From Tritrichomonas musculus (lineage: Eukaryota > Parabasalia > Tritrichomonadida > Tritrichomonadidae), in contig JAPFFF010000028.1 of NCBI GenBank assembly GCA_039105265.1, forward strand, positions 1-64,000: a stretch of DNA of 64,000 bases, read 5' to 3'. This document shows positions 24,493-33,024 of this stretch, piece by piece. Made by a program: the position numbers and the translations under genes. The notes beneath the pieces were generated by a model, which saw only the letters and a list, made by a program, of their open reading frames with translations, ran no database searches and was not told the origin of the DNA. The first letter of the stretch is position 1. Every line of letters starts with the position of its first letter.

Positions 24493-25350
24493 TATATATA
24501 TATATGATGTTTTTAAACCTATATGGCACATCAAAACCGTTATTCACAGAAAAAGTGCACCTAAAATCTGTTTTATGTATCCAAAAATATTTTTGCACAT
24601 ATTTAAACATACTGTGGCCGTCTTCAAAAAATAGAAGACTATTTCAAAAAGTTGCATATGATTTTCTTTTGCTTCCTCTTTCTTTTTCCAAATTATAATT
24701 AGAAAAGCATCATTTGTATAATAAAATCCAATCCTTGTCTTATATAGATTATAAATTTTTTTTATCTAAAACAAAGAATTTAGAATATTACAATATTTCT
24801 CTCGAAACAGCTTTTTTCATAATATAAAATTAAATTTTGGTGTATTTAATTGAGTATTAATGATGCCATATGATAAACATTCATCAAATATAAGATATTA
24901 GTATTTAAAAAACTAATTTATATTTGAATACTTTAATAAAAGTTGAATAGAATCGAATAAAATTTTAATATAAACTTGTATATTATAAAAAGAAATTAAA
25001 CAATTATCTAAAGAAATTTATTTTAAAATTGGAAAAAATGTAAAATATGTAACTAAAGATTATTTTTCTTTTCAATTAAATTAGTTTAAGGGACCACTAT
25101 CATGTTTTTTTGTAAACATTTCAATATTGAAAAAACTCATAGAAAATAAAATTCAATGGTTATTATTTCAGAAAAAGTTTAAAACTTTAAAATTTCACCA
25201 TTCCGATCATTTTTTTAAAATTTTTACATCCTCTCAACTTTTTATTTTTTATTGAAAAAAGGGAATAGGCTTAAAATAAGAATAGAAATAAATGATATAT
25301 AATTTTAGGGTAACCCAACGGGTATAAGCAAATTATTTGTTGAATATTTT
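23899..25350. other. AT-rich spacer without a convincing gene
   Basis: About 1.45 kb of unique AT-rich DNA between the satellite and the outer Polinton. Open frames here are short (at most 76 aa), low in complexity and run through microsatellite sequence, so none is called. The motif GTGGGTA recurs several times between 24325 and 24425. Confidence 0.7.
24436..24505. repeat. (ATTT)n / (TA)n microsatellite
   Basis: About 14 tandem ATTT tetranucleotides followed directly by a short TA run. It is a simple-sequence repeat with no sign of coding function. Confidence 0.95.
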
Positions 25351-25430
25351 AGTAGTATACGTTAGGCTGTGCGCCCTTAACGGTCGCCCAGACCTAACTG
25401 CGTCGATGATTTCACCAAGGCCATTTATAA
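25351..25430 (+). other. Probable left terminus of the outer Polinton
   Basis: A locally GC-richer block begins AGTAGTATACGTTAGGCTG after AT-rich spacer DNA. It shares AGTAGT and TAGGCTG with the mapped tip of the nested element, and Polinton ends commonly start with AG. It lies 140 bp upstream of the first element gene. The inverted partner was not found within the window, so the length of the terminal repeat is unknown. Confidence 0.5.
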
Positions 25431-25490
25431 ATTTTTTTTCTCTATTTTTATTTTTATTTTTATATTTTTTTCTTTATATCAAAAAAACAA

Positions 25491-25790
25491 ATGTGGGGAA
25501 AAAGAAGGAACTATATGATCACATTCTGGACACATGAATACCCTAAAGAACTGCCAGATAACTCCACTTATCTATGTACATGTGAGGATACTTGTGAGAA
25601 TGGCAGATATCATGGTCATGCATTCATTTATTTCAAAAATCCAGAAGATATGAAGTGTGTTAAGAGCTTATTTGGTCATAATGCTCATTTAGAAGTGCCT
25701 CGTAGAAACAGCTGGTGTATTCGATATATACTGAATAACAATACGAGAAAACATGACTTCCAAGAATTTGGTGAACGGCCATTAGATTAA
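25491..25790 (+). CDS. Rep-like HUH endonuclease (small, endonuclease domain only)
   Basis: A 99-aa protein resembling the N-terminal endonuclease domain of CRESS-DNA virus and plasmid Rep proteins, which nick DNA to start rolling-circle replication. The order of motifs fits: ITFWTHEYP near 10-18 (motif I-like), GRYHGHAFIYF with H41 and H43 (metal-binding HUH-like motif II), and CIRYILN with Y79 (candidate nucleophile, motif III-like). There is no helicase domain; a separate SF3 helicase is encoded near the other end of the visible element. The ATG is preceded by a T-rich TATCAAAAAAACAA leader. It is the first gene of the outer element. The fold is inferred from motif pattern only; a diverged unrelated protein is possible. 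Confidence 0.5.
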   Translation: MWGKRRNYMITFWTHEYPKELPDNSTYLCTCEDTCENGRYHGHAFIYFKNPEDMKCVKSLFGHNAHLEVPRRNSWCIRYILNNNTRKHDFQEFGERPLD

Positions 25791-25807
25791 TTTTTTGTAT
25801 TTGAAAA

Positions 25808-26119
25808 ATGAGCTTTGTTCCATTAAAAGGCTTTATAAATGACTATGAGATTTTAAATAAATACCCTTTCACAATAAGAAATAAGAAGACACGTAAACCA
25901 TTGAAAGATTCAAAACATAATGAAGGTTATTTGACGGTTAATTTGAATGGTGTAAACTATTTAAAACACGTTATTATTGCCAAACAATTTTTGCCTAACG
26001 ATGATCCTGCTCACAAAAAAGAAGTCGATCATAAAAACCGCAATCGTAAAGATAACCGTCTATGTAATTTACGATGGGTAACACATTCTGAAAACAATTA
26101 TAATCGTAAAATGCCGTAA
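25808..26119 (+). CDS. HNH homing-type endonuclease
   Basis: A 103-aa protein with a NUMOD4-like start (NDYEILNKYPFTIRNKKTRKPL) and an HNH nuclease core: VDHKNRNRKDNRLCNLRWVTHSENN, with H75 as candidate metal/catalytic histidine and the NLRWVT...SENN signature near 89-99. Proteins of this type cut double-stranded DNA and often spread as homing endonucleases in phages and large DNA viruses. It starts 17 bp after the Rep-like gene. A relative sits at 36874 in the inner element, but in a different place between other genes, which suggests that the gene moves by itself. Confidence 0.8.
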   Translation: MSFVPLKGFINDYEILNKYPFTIRNKKTRKPLKDSKHNEGYLTVNLNGVNYLKHVIIAKQFLPNDDPAHKKEVDHKNRNRKDNRLCNLRWVTHSENNYNRKMP

Positions 26120-26120
26120 T

Positions 26121-26138
26121 TTATTTTTATTCAAAATG
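26121..26138 (+). promoter_or_regulatory. T-rich TCA leader before the protease gene
   Basis: A T-rich run leading into TCA, three bases before the ATG. The same arrangement precedes 28014, 39036, 27625, 25491, 56717 and 62477, and on the minus strand 60592. It resembles an initiator element giving a very short 5' leader, as in trichomonads, though the base after TCA is usually A rather than the pyrimidine of the T. vaginalis consensus. Confidence 0.5.
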
Positions 26139-27599
26139 TCAGATATAATAATTATTCAAGGTCAAATTCGTTTTAATCCACCTATAACAAATCAAAAAGT
26201 TGCAGATTTGAAAAGAGAACACAATTTTAAATATATAGATATCACAAATAATTATGTGACATGTTTAGTGCCCTATAATTGGATACCAGCAAAGGGGTTT
26301 AGGGATGAATTAGAAATATTTGCGAATAATATGAAGGGCAAATTATTTAGAGAACGTTTTAGTGGTGAAATTTTGGCCTATAAAGGATCGCCTAATGCTA
26401 AATCTGCTTGGCGTTATTTCATTAAATATGGGAAGGTGCAAAGTGACAATAATGCTGCCTTTAAGTTCATAAAATATTATAAGCCCAAACCAAAAAGACA
26501 TGCAAAATGGGTGAAGCCAGAGCATGATGATGCATTACCGCCACCTCAAGAAGAGCCATCACAAAACAAAACAATCTTTCAGAAAAAGTCATCGTCTTCG
26601 GCCAAACCTATACTTAAAAAGTTGGCATCTTCATCGTCTTCTTCTCAAACATCTACATTATCATCAAGCGGTACATCAAGAGCGCCATCTCCTCCCCCAC
26701 CCCCACAAACATCCCCTCAATCATCAAAACAAACATCAAGGCACACATCAAGACCACCAACACCTCCAATGGATCTAGACCAATTTATTGATTATAATGC
26801 AATCACTGATAATAATTCGCAATTAGAATCAAAAGAAGTATATCCATATCTAAAACTATTAGTAGAAAAAGGAAAAAAGGTGAAAAGAATAGGACATGTA
26901 GCCTTATTGCCTCCTGATTGGTTTTATTATCTATATGAGAATCCGAAACAAGAAGCAGTGGACTCTCTCTTTGAGTATCTTAGTAAAGCTCCACAGTTTA
27001 ATAAGAAACCAATTGATTATTATGATTGCATTGTAATTCCTGCTGAACTAGAGGAACATTGGATATTAATAGTAATCGATAATGGCAATAAAGATATCGG
27101 TGTATATGATTCAAACATGAAAGCATACCCAGATATCGGTAAAATAATAAATAAATTCTTGAAATCACAAGGCATTAATCATAAATATCCAATGAGATAT
27201 AATCGTGTTCCTAAACAAAATAATGATATTGATTGTGCTATATTAATGATGCAAAATGCAAGGATATTATTGCATGATGGTAAATGGCCTTATCCAATAG
27301 ATGACGTACCTAATATTAGACAAAGAATTGCACGTGAATTAAAGAGCAAATCATTAGAAACAGCTGCCCTCCCACCTACACCACCAAGTTTTCAAAAACA
27401 TTCTAACAACACAGAAAAACCGACTCTTCCCAAAAAAAAAATGAGTCAAGCTGAGAAGGAAAGAATCGAACAAGAGACTTATAATTATTTTATTAAAAAA
27501 GGTGCATATCATTTAGCTAAATCATATAAATACCCTTATTGGAATGTTCATGAAGATGTAGAATCTGGTGTACCAAAAGATAAATCAAAAAGAATGTAA
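26136..27599 (+). CDS. Adenain/Ulp1-like cysteine protease (Polinton maturation protease)
   Basis: A 487-aa protein. The catalytic domain lies at about 235-385 and carries the order expected for C48/C5-type thiol proteases: H308 (in EEHWILIVID), D325 (in VYDSN), Q361 (in PKQNNDIDC) and C367. In Polintons and adenoviruses this enzyme processes structural proteins. The N-terminal 125 residues (SDIIIIQGQIRFNPPI onward) look like a separate domain that I do not recognise; a serine/proline-rich linker follows (about 130-215). The start is fixed by a TTTTTATTCAAAATG leader. No equivalent was recognised in the inner element. Confidence 0.75.
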   Translation: MSDIIIIQGQIRFNPPITNQKVADLKREHNFKYIDITNNYVTCLVPYNWIPAKGFRDELEIFANNMKGKLFRERFSGEILAYKGSPNAKSAWRYFIKYGKVQSDNNAAFKFIKYYKPKPKRHAKWVKPEHDDALPPPQEEPSQNKTIFQKKSSSSAKPILKKLASSSSSSQTSTLSSSGTSRAPSPPPPPQTSPQSSKQTSRHTSRPPTPPMDLDQFIDYNAITDNNSQLESKEVYPYLKLLVEKGKKVKRIGHVALLPPDWFYYLYENPKQEAVDSLFEYLSKAPQFNKKPIDYYDCIVIPAELEEHWILIVIDNGNKDIGVYDSNMKAYPDIGKIINKFLKSQGINHKYPMRYNRVPKQNNDIDCAILMMQNARILLHDGKWPYPIDDVPNIRQRIARELKSKSLETAALPPTPPSFQKHSNNTEKPTLPKKKMSQAEKERIEQETYNYFIKKGAYHLAKSYKYPYWNVHEDVESGVPKDKSKRM

Positions 27600-27624
27600 A
27601 TTAAAAATTTTTCAATAAATAAAA

Positions 27625-27993
27625 ATGCCAGAATTAATTTTGCCAATTGAATGTTCACTTTATTTTAATAAAACATTGAAAAAGACAGAAATATCTGAAT
27701 TATCAGAAATTTGTAAATCAAAGTTTAAATTATCAAACAAAAAAATAATCTTTACTGATTGGGCAAAGAAATTTGATTGGGATGATTATGAGGACGTTAA
27801 AGAAATATTGAATTTAGTGGCCAAATATTGTTCAGTACATAAAATCACACTTTTTGGATCGATAATTGGTTATATAGGTGAAAGGAATGAAAATATGGTC
27901 AAATCAAAAGCCTATCAGATTCAATTGAAAAAGGGAGATATAATTCCAAAGGAAATAATCCTTCATGCTAGTAAACCAAGAAAGAATAAGTAA
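27625..27993 (+). CDS. Hypothetical protein of the outer Polinton, 122 aa
   Basis: Not recognised. It is a small, lysine-rich, mixed alpha/beta-looking protein (PELILPIECSLYFNKTLKK at the start, a basic KPRKNK tail). It lies 25 bp after the protease gene and 20 bp before the next gene on the same strand, with a TTTTTCAATAAATAAAA leader like its neighbours, so it is probably a real element gene. No counterpart was recognised in the inner element. Confidence 0.55.
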   Translation: MPELILPIECSLYFNKTLKKTEISELSEICKSKFKLSNKKIIFTDWAKKFDWDDYEDVKEILNLVAKYCSVHKITLFGSIIGYIGERNENMVKSKAYQIQLKKGDIIPKEIILHASKPRKNK

Positions 27994-28000
27994 GATATTT

Positions 28001-28016
28001 ATTTTTAGTCAAAATG
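28001..28016 (+). promoter_or_regulatory. T-rich TCA leader before the minor structural gene
   Basis: ATTTTTAGTCAAAATG: T-run, TCA and ATG within 16 bases, the same layout as at 26121. Confidence 0.45.
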
Positions 28017-28985
28017 GAGTTACCGCCAAGAGTTAAAACACAACACCCTAATCGTGAAAATATTGTACATGATGCTAACGTTCCTGTCCCAATTGAGACT
28101 GCTTTTTTCTTAGAGGACTCACAAAGAGATCCAAGCAAATTTAACCGTTTTTATTTCAATTTTCCTGGTGATTGGTCAACGTCAAACAAAGGCGAAACAA
28201 TTGTGGGTGTAAGGTCAATGTGGCTCGTTTCAAAAAGACGAAAACTTGAATTCACAATTAGAATTGCTAAATATGTAAAAAAGATGTTTCAATCTATTGT
28301 GGGGAATACGACAAATGAAAAAATAACCAATATGCAAACATCAGATGGTTATAAAAATAGTATTAAAATCAAAGAAATAAAAGTAATTGACTGGCTCTCA
28401 ACAGAAAGAGATTTCAGAGGATTTTTTGAAGCAGTCCACAATTCATTGAAAAATTATATCTCATCTTTATGGAAGGATCCTTATGAAATATTTGAACAAT
28501 CTGATCTTGATGTTTTGAATAGAGATATACAAACTGACGGTTATTATGACGATAGAGGGTTTCATGAAAAAATATATTCTGAACGAAACAATAATTCTTT
28601 AGATCCATACGGTTGTGCTTTCAAATTGAAAGAAATAAACAAAGATTTTGAAGAAGTATTCAATATTGGTGACGAACCTACTCAAAATAAAAAGAATGTA
28701 TATTTTGATTTCTGGGATGACGTTCTAACTTTTGATAATATTTGGGATCGTCATTCATGTAAAGTTTATTCTTCACTTGGCGAACAATCATTACATAATT
28801 ATATCGGTAATTCACAAATTTATTATAATCCTATCAAATATTTTAAATTGAATTCCTCTGATCAACGGTTTTGGATTGAATTATATTCTGCCAGACAATA
28901 CAATGCCCCCGTTAAATTACCCAATGGAGAAACTTTTGTCATGGAAATGCAGTTCTTGCCTTATAATAAGATGTTATACGTTTAA
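28014..28985 (+). CDS. Candidate minor structural protein of the outer Polinton
   Basis: A 323-aa protein clearly related to the one at 30607 in the inner element. The N-terminal block (PIETAFFLEDSQRDPSKFNR, GETIVGVRSMWLVSKRRKLEF) and the C-terminal block (IWDRHSCKVYSS, KYFKLNSSDQRFWIELYS) are conserved, while the middle differs in length. In both elements it sits directly upstream of the integrase. The beta-rich look and the position among capsid genes make a minor capsid (penton-like, single jelly-roll) role plausible, but this is inference. The leader is TTTTTAGTCAAAATG. Confidence 0.5.
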   Translation: MELPPRVKTQHPNRENIVHDANVPVPIETAFFLEDSQRDPSKFNRFYFNFPGDWSTSNKGETIVGVRSMWLVSKRRKLEFTIRIAKYVKKMFQSIVGNTTNEKITNMQTSDGYKNSIKIKEIKVIDWLSTERDFRGFFEAVHNSLKNYISSLWKDPYEIFEQSDLDVLNRDIQTDGYYDDRGFHEKIYSERNNNSLDPYGCAFKLKEINKDFEEVFNIGDEPTQNKKNVYFDFWDDVLTFDNIWDRHSCKVYSSLGEQSLHNYIGNSQIYYNPIKYFKLNSSDQRFWIELYSARQYNAPVKLPNGETFVMEMQFLPYNKMLYV

Positions 28986-28996
28986 TTTATAAAAAA

Positions 28997-29344
28997 ATGA
29001 CATCACTTGCAGAATTATACAAGGAATATCCATACCGTGGTCCAGCTTTTGAAAAACATGCACTTGAAAAAGGTTATTCGAAAAAAGAGATAAGGAAATT
29101 TCAATCAGAATCCGTTGTTCATGATCAAAAAGTGCCAACTCCTAAATATATACCTATCGTATCGTCTCATTCTGGAGGTTTTCAGATGGATACGTTTATA
29201 AACGATAAAGGAGCTAACGGTTTGAATTATTTGATGCTTATCAATATAAATACCCGTAAAGCTTATGCATATCCGATGAGAGGGAAAGGGGCGTTACAGG
29301 TCAAATCAGCATTGAATAAATTCATCAAGGAAGAACCAAATTGC
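28997..29344 (+). pseudogene. Outer Polinton integrase, left part, cut by the nested element
   Basis: The N-terminal part of a retroviral-type (rve/RNase H-like) integrase, including the region around GGFQMDTFINDKGANGLNYL that holds the first catalytic-type aspartate. It matches the whole integrase at 31929 in the inner element. The reading frame runs into the terminal repeat of the inner Polinton inserted at 29345; the rest of the gene lies on the far side of that insertion, at 54092. It is 11 bp downstream of the minor structural gene, as in the inner element. Confidence 0.85.
29340..29344. other. Target site duplication of the inner Polinton, left copy
   Basis: ATTGC stands immediately before the left terminal repeat and again immediately after the right one (54092-54096). 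Polintons usually duplicate 6 bp; here five bases match exactly and a sixth would be a mismatch. Confidence 0.7.
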
Positions 29345-29597
29345 AGTAGTTAAGTATAGGCTGGGATTCATACTTCACCCCAGCCTACACTGCTCGCCAC
29401 CAAGCTCAGGTACACCTTCGCTTGGGCCTCGCTACCCGGCCAAATACCTACTGAAAAACCTATCGTAAGTACACACTCTCTACTTTCACTATTCCACCAA
29501 TGTCATTTCCAAGGTATGGAGTAGTTTTTGAGCTTTCTAATGGTGTTTTTTGAATTCTACACCCGAAAATACGGTATTTCTTGTATAGGCACGACCC
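29345..29597 (+). repeat. Inner Polinton left terminal inverted repeat
   Basis: Begins AGTAGTTAAGTATAGGCTGG and is repeated in reverse complement at 53862-54091. It is GC-richer than its surroundings. The left copy holds an extra segment of about 22 bp near 29540-29561 that is absent from the right copy; otherwise the two match almost throughout. Terminal repeats of this kind are the ends at which the terminal protein primes replication and on which the integrase acts. Confidence 0.95.
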
Positions 29598-29835
29598 CGA
29601 AATATTGAGTTTTGATCGAGTTAATATTTTCTCTCAAATATTTTTATGCCAGAAGTATATTTTTTCTCTCAAATATTTTGAAAAGATTTTATAAAAATAT
29701 TCTTAAAAAGTTAACTAGACACCAAGAAATTTTAATATTATTTTTCACTTTTTGAATTTAAATTTTTATTATTTTGTTATGGATTTTTATTAATTTTTCA
29801 AAATTTTTGTTCCACTTTTTGAATTTAAATTTTAG

Positions 29836-29901
29836 TATTGCGCAATATTGCACTACATTGCACTACATTGCGCATTAATGCTCAGTAATGCGCATTACTG
29901 A
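29836..29901. repeat. Palindrome and TTGC-repeat cluster
   Basis: TATTGCGCAATA (29836-29847) is a perfect 12-bp palindrome. Two ATTGCACTAC direct repeats follow, then an ATTGCGCATTAATG copy, then the perfect 20-bp palindrome TCAGTAATGCGCATTACTGA (29882-29901). The clustering of GCGC-centred palindromes suggests a protein-binding or origin-type site. The function is not known. Confidence 0.7.
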
Positions 29902-30060
29902 ATTACCAAAATTTTCATCCAAATTTGATAAATAAAATTTTTTCCTTTAAAATTATAAAATTTGTGAAAGAAAATTTTATTAATAAATTGATAGATAAAA
30001 TTTTTTATTATTTTTACAAGTTTATGGTTATAATTTATTAAAATTAATTTTTATAAAAAA

Positions 30061-30130
30061 TGTCGGACTTTCTATTTTTCGAACCATGTAACTTTCCACC
30101 AAATATTACCATTGAGCTATGACCCCATAC
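30061..30130 (-). other. tRNA-like remnant, minus strand
   Basis: Read on the minus strand this has TAGCTCAATGG, matching the tRNA D-arm/A-box consensus, then about 25 bases later GGTTCGA, matching the B-box/T-loop, and a run of six T just downstream, like a pol III terminator. The acceptor stem does not pair well, so it is a degenerate tRNA or tRNA-derived sequence rather than a clear tRNA gene. Confidence 0.35.
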
Positions 30131-30256
30131 AAGAATATTTTTGGATGGTTTATTTTTAAAACTAAATTCTGAATATATTATTTGAGTTATTACAATATAT
30201 TTCAATATTTATTTGGTTTTATATTTATTCAAAATCGAGTTTCCATCTTTGTCTAT

Positions 30257-30324
30257 GCGTGTGTCGTAATGGTTAAACTCCCTACCTAACATCCTAGGTT
30301 CGACATATATCCGGAACGCATTTT
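30257..30324 (+). other. tRNA-like remnant, plus strand
   Basis: It shows an A-box-like TGTCGTAATGGTTAA, a B-box-like GGTTCGAC with tRNA spacing, four outer acceptor pairs (GCGT with ACGC) and a following T6 run (30321-30326). The T-stem is poorly paired. It is probably tRNA-derived; whether it is transcribed cannot be told. Confidence 0.35.
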
Positions 30325-30606
30325 TTCTGAGTTATGAGAAAGAGTGGACTTTGAGTGAAATCTGTGAAAACTTGGATTTGTGGCCAAGTTGTGAGTTGTT
30401 CGTTAACAATTATTCCGCAAACAAAAAACTTATTGAGTTAAGTTTCCATCTTCCTGATCGAGGCCATTAACTTCCCCTAGTTAACGGACGGCTCCTTTCA
30501 ATAAGGATTTCATTTGGAGTAGATCTCTTTTATAAGTAATTCAGAAAAAGGCCTCTCAGGGTTGGTTTTTGCACTTTTGTTTTTATATTTTAATATTTTT
30601 ATAAAA

Positions 30607-31917
30607 ATGTATCCAACACTTAATCCCGCAGAAGAAACAACACCTATACCAATTGAATATGCTTACTTTTTAGAAGATGGAGAACAAGACCCAAGCAAAC
30701 CTAATCGATATTACTTTAATTTTCCTCAAGAATGGTGTACTTCGAATAGAGGGGAATCAATTGTAGGCGTAAGAAGTATTTATTTAATGGCTCGAAGAAG
30801 AAAATTAGAATTTGATTTTAGCATTCGAAAATATTTGAGGAAGGAATTTGATGAAAAGGTAAAGGAAGAAAAGGCAAAGGATAAAAATAAAAAAATAAAT
30901 AATGACGAAATATATGACAAATTACCAAAAAAATCAAAAATAGAATTAACAATCCATGTTATATCTTGGTTATCGACTGATAATGATATGAGAAAAATAT
31001 TTGATGATATAAATGACCAATTAGATAAAGTATTTAATACATATAATGAAGCATTCTTAAAAGATTGTAAAGTAACAGCTGATTCTTGGAATAAAATATT
31101 GGAACAATATAAATCTATCACCAAAGAATATATTAATCCATTATTTGGACGTTTCTATTTTGTGAAAGATGTGTTAACATTTCTATTTAATGCCCGAGAA
31201 AAGTATCAAGAATATAAAAGAAAAATCGATAATTGGTTTAAAGAGCATGAAGAAAATATTATTCCGCTCTTTCGCCAAGATAAGATTGATAGAAGCCGAA
31301 ACGATTTTCAAATGGATGGATATTATGATTATGATAAGAAAGCATTTATTGAAACCATTTTTTCACCACAGAACTTAGAAAAGAATACAATTTCCAAACC
31401 ATCATTTATATATATGGCACCAGAGATAACCGATTATGAACCTACACCTACACCAACACCTACACCAAAACCAATACCAGGGGAAAATGATTTTGTCGAA
31501 TTAGGTCTATACTATGTTGATTTCAAGATTAATTTTATAGAAAGTAATAGAACAGATTCTAACTATAAGAATACTGATTTTGCTGATTTATTTAATATAG
31601 GAGATAAACCATACCAAAATAATCCTGATGATTTTAATGATAAATGGTGCAGAAGATTAGATTTTAAAAATATTTGGGATAGACATTCGTGTAAAGTATA
31701 TTCATCAATAGCTGAGCAATCAAATAAATATTATTTAGGTAATAGTCAAATATACTTCAGTCCTATCAAGTACTTCAAACTGAACTCAACTGATCAACGA
31801 TTTTGGATAGAATTATATTCAGGGCGTCATAATAATATTCCTGTTCTGGTACCAAACAATGAATCATTTGTCATTGAAATGCAATTATTACCATTTAAGA
31901 AGATGCTTTACATTTAA
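30607..31917 (+). CDS. Candidate minor structural protein of the inner Polinton
   Basis: A 436-aa protein from the ATG at 30607 (a longer frame upstream has no ATG). It is related to the 323-aa protein at 28014: IPIEYAYFLEDGEQDPSKPN and GESIVGVRSIYLMARRRKLEF near the start, IWDRHSCKVYSS and LNSTDQRFWIELYSGRHNN near the end. The middle contains a charged, helical insertion (about 85-250) and a short PTPTPTPTPKP linker. It is the first gene of the inner element and lies 11 bp before the integrase, the same order as in the outer element. A minor capsid role is inferred from context and the beta-rich ends; it is not proven. Confidence 0.55.
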   Translation: MYPTLNPAEETTPIPIEYAYFLEDGEQDPSKPNRYYFNFPQEWCTSNRGESIVGVRSIYLMARRRKLEFDFSIRKYLRKEFDEKVKEEKAKDKNKKINNDEIYDKLPKKSKIELTIHVISWLSTDNDMRKIFDDINDQLDKVFNTYNEAFLKDCKVTADSWNKILEQYKSITKEYINPLFGRFYFVKDVLTFLFNAREKYQEYKRKIDNWFKEHEENIIPLFRQDKIDRSRNDFQMDGYYDYDKKAFIETIFSPQNLEKNTISKPSFIYMAPEITDYEPTPTPTPTPKPIPGENDFVELGLYYVDFKINFIESNRTDSNYKNTDFADLFNIGDKPYQNNPDDFNDKWCRRLDFKNIWDRHSCKVYSSIAEQSNKYYLGNSQIYFSPIKYFKLNSTDQRFWIELYSGRHNNIPVLVPNNESFVIEMQLLPFKKMLYI

Positions 31918-31928
31918 GACTAATTTAA

Positions 31929-33014
31929 ATGAACAAAAAGCATTTTAAGACAATTAATGAGCTTCATTCTTTTTTTCCTTGGAGATCTGCCTCTAAATTT
32001 GTTCCACTCGCAAAACGATATGGATTCACAGAAGAAGCCGCATTAGATTATTTAAGGAAGATAGTACATGATGTTAAGGTACCTAAAGCTAAGTTTATGA
32101 ATATCTATTCTAAACACTCTGGGGGATATCAAATGGACACATTCATCAATGATAAGACAAAGGATGGTCTCAACTATTTGATGCTAATTAATATTAACAC
32201 AAGAAAAGCATACAGTTATCCAATGAAGGGGAAAGGTGCTAAAGAGGTAACCCAGGCATTAAATAAATTTTTTGAGGACGAACCAGATGTCTATTCGATA
32301 ACATCAGACCAGGATGCTGCTTACTTGTCCAATGATGTATTACAGTTGATGAAGACCAAAAATATTGTTTACACTACTACCGAGGATAATAATCATAATG
32401 TACTAGGTATCATAAATAGGTTCATGAGAACGATTAGAGACATGGTAGGCGAGAACAGGTTCATCAATGAGAAAGAAATGGATAGTTTAATAGATTCATA
32501 CAACAATTCTCCCCACAGATCATTGGACTATAAGATACCAAACGAGATGACAGAGAAAGATGAAAAAGAATATGTAAAAACCAAGTCGCAAAACAATCCA
32601 TATGACTTTAAACCAAATGATAGAGTTAGAATTATTCAGGCCAAGGAGCCATTTTCGAAGCGCAGGAACAAGGTAAGCAAGGAAGCATATATAGTTGATT
32701 CAAAGGCTGGGAACCAATTTATAATTAAGTCCAAAGATGAGTCAATAGACAAACTCCCTGGTTATAGGTTAATCAAGACACAAAACAAAAATATTGCACA
32801 AACACTTAAGGGAGGCAAGAGAGGTATTGTGGAGAAGATTATTTCTTATGATACAACAAAGAACAAATATAAAATTAAATACAGCGAAGGTACAGAAGAC
32901 ATCATACCGGCTAAAAATTTACGAGAAGGTGCTCCAACAAAGCTATCTAATCTTGAAGTGGATTACTGGTCAAAGAAGAAAAATATACCCAATAGAATAA
33001 AAAAGTGGATTTAA
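31929..33014 (+). CDS. Polinton integrase (retroviral type) with chromo-like C-terminus
   Basis: A 361-aa integrase that would join element ends to target DNA. The RNase H-like core contains YQMDTFIND (D70), SDQDAAYLS (D127/D129) and NHNVLGIINRFMRTIRD, in the order seen in rve-superfamily integrases. The C-terminal part (about 285-345, KRGIVEKIISYDTTKNKYKI and so on) resembles the SH3/chromodomain-like tail of Polinton integrases. The minor structural gene is 11 bp upstream and the ATPase 10 bp downstream. A diverged relative is found in two parts in the outer element. Confidence 0.88.
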   Translation: MNKKHFKTINELHSFFPWRSASKFVPLAKRYGFTEEAALDYLRKIVHDVKVPKAKFMNIYSKHSGGYQMDTFINDKTKDGLNYLMLININTRKAYSYPMKGKGAKEVTQALNKFFEDEPDVYSITSDQDAAYLSNDVLQLMKTKNIVYTTTEDNNHNVLGIINRFMRTIRDMVGENRFINEKEMDSLIDSYNNSPHRSLDYKIPNEMTEKDEKEYVKTKSQNNPYDFKPNDRVRIIQAKEPFSKRRNKVSKEAYIVDSKAGNQFIIKSKDESIDKLPGYRLIKTQNKNIAQTLKGGKRGIVEKIISYDTTKNKYKIKYSEGTEDIIPAKNLREGAPTKLSNLEVDYWSKKKNIPNRIKKWI

Positions 33015-33024
33015 CGAATATTAA

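Larger units (their letters stand above)
29598..30606. other. Subterminal non-coding region of the inner Polinton
   Basis: About 1 kb between the left terminal repeat and the first gene, with no convincing open frame. It holds TTGC-rich repeats and a perfect 20-bp palindrome (29836-29901), two tRNA-like stretches (30061-30130 minus, 30257-30324 plus) and a GC-richer block at 30450-30560 just upstream of the first gene. The right terminus lacks such a spacer, so this may be the control region of the element. Confidence 0.6.

Noticed and set aside
24221-24698. Short overlapping open frames (64-76 aa) on both strands
   Set aside because: They run through microsatellite and AT-rich sequence, are low in complexity and have no recognisable motif or conserved neighbour.
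25306-25320. TTAGGGTAACCC, resembling a telomere repeat
   Set aside because: Only one unit in each sense and no array; likely chance.
30061-30324. Functional tRNA genes
   Set aside because: A- and B-box-like motifs are present, but acceptor and T-stems do not pair properly, so only tRNA-like remnants are reported.
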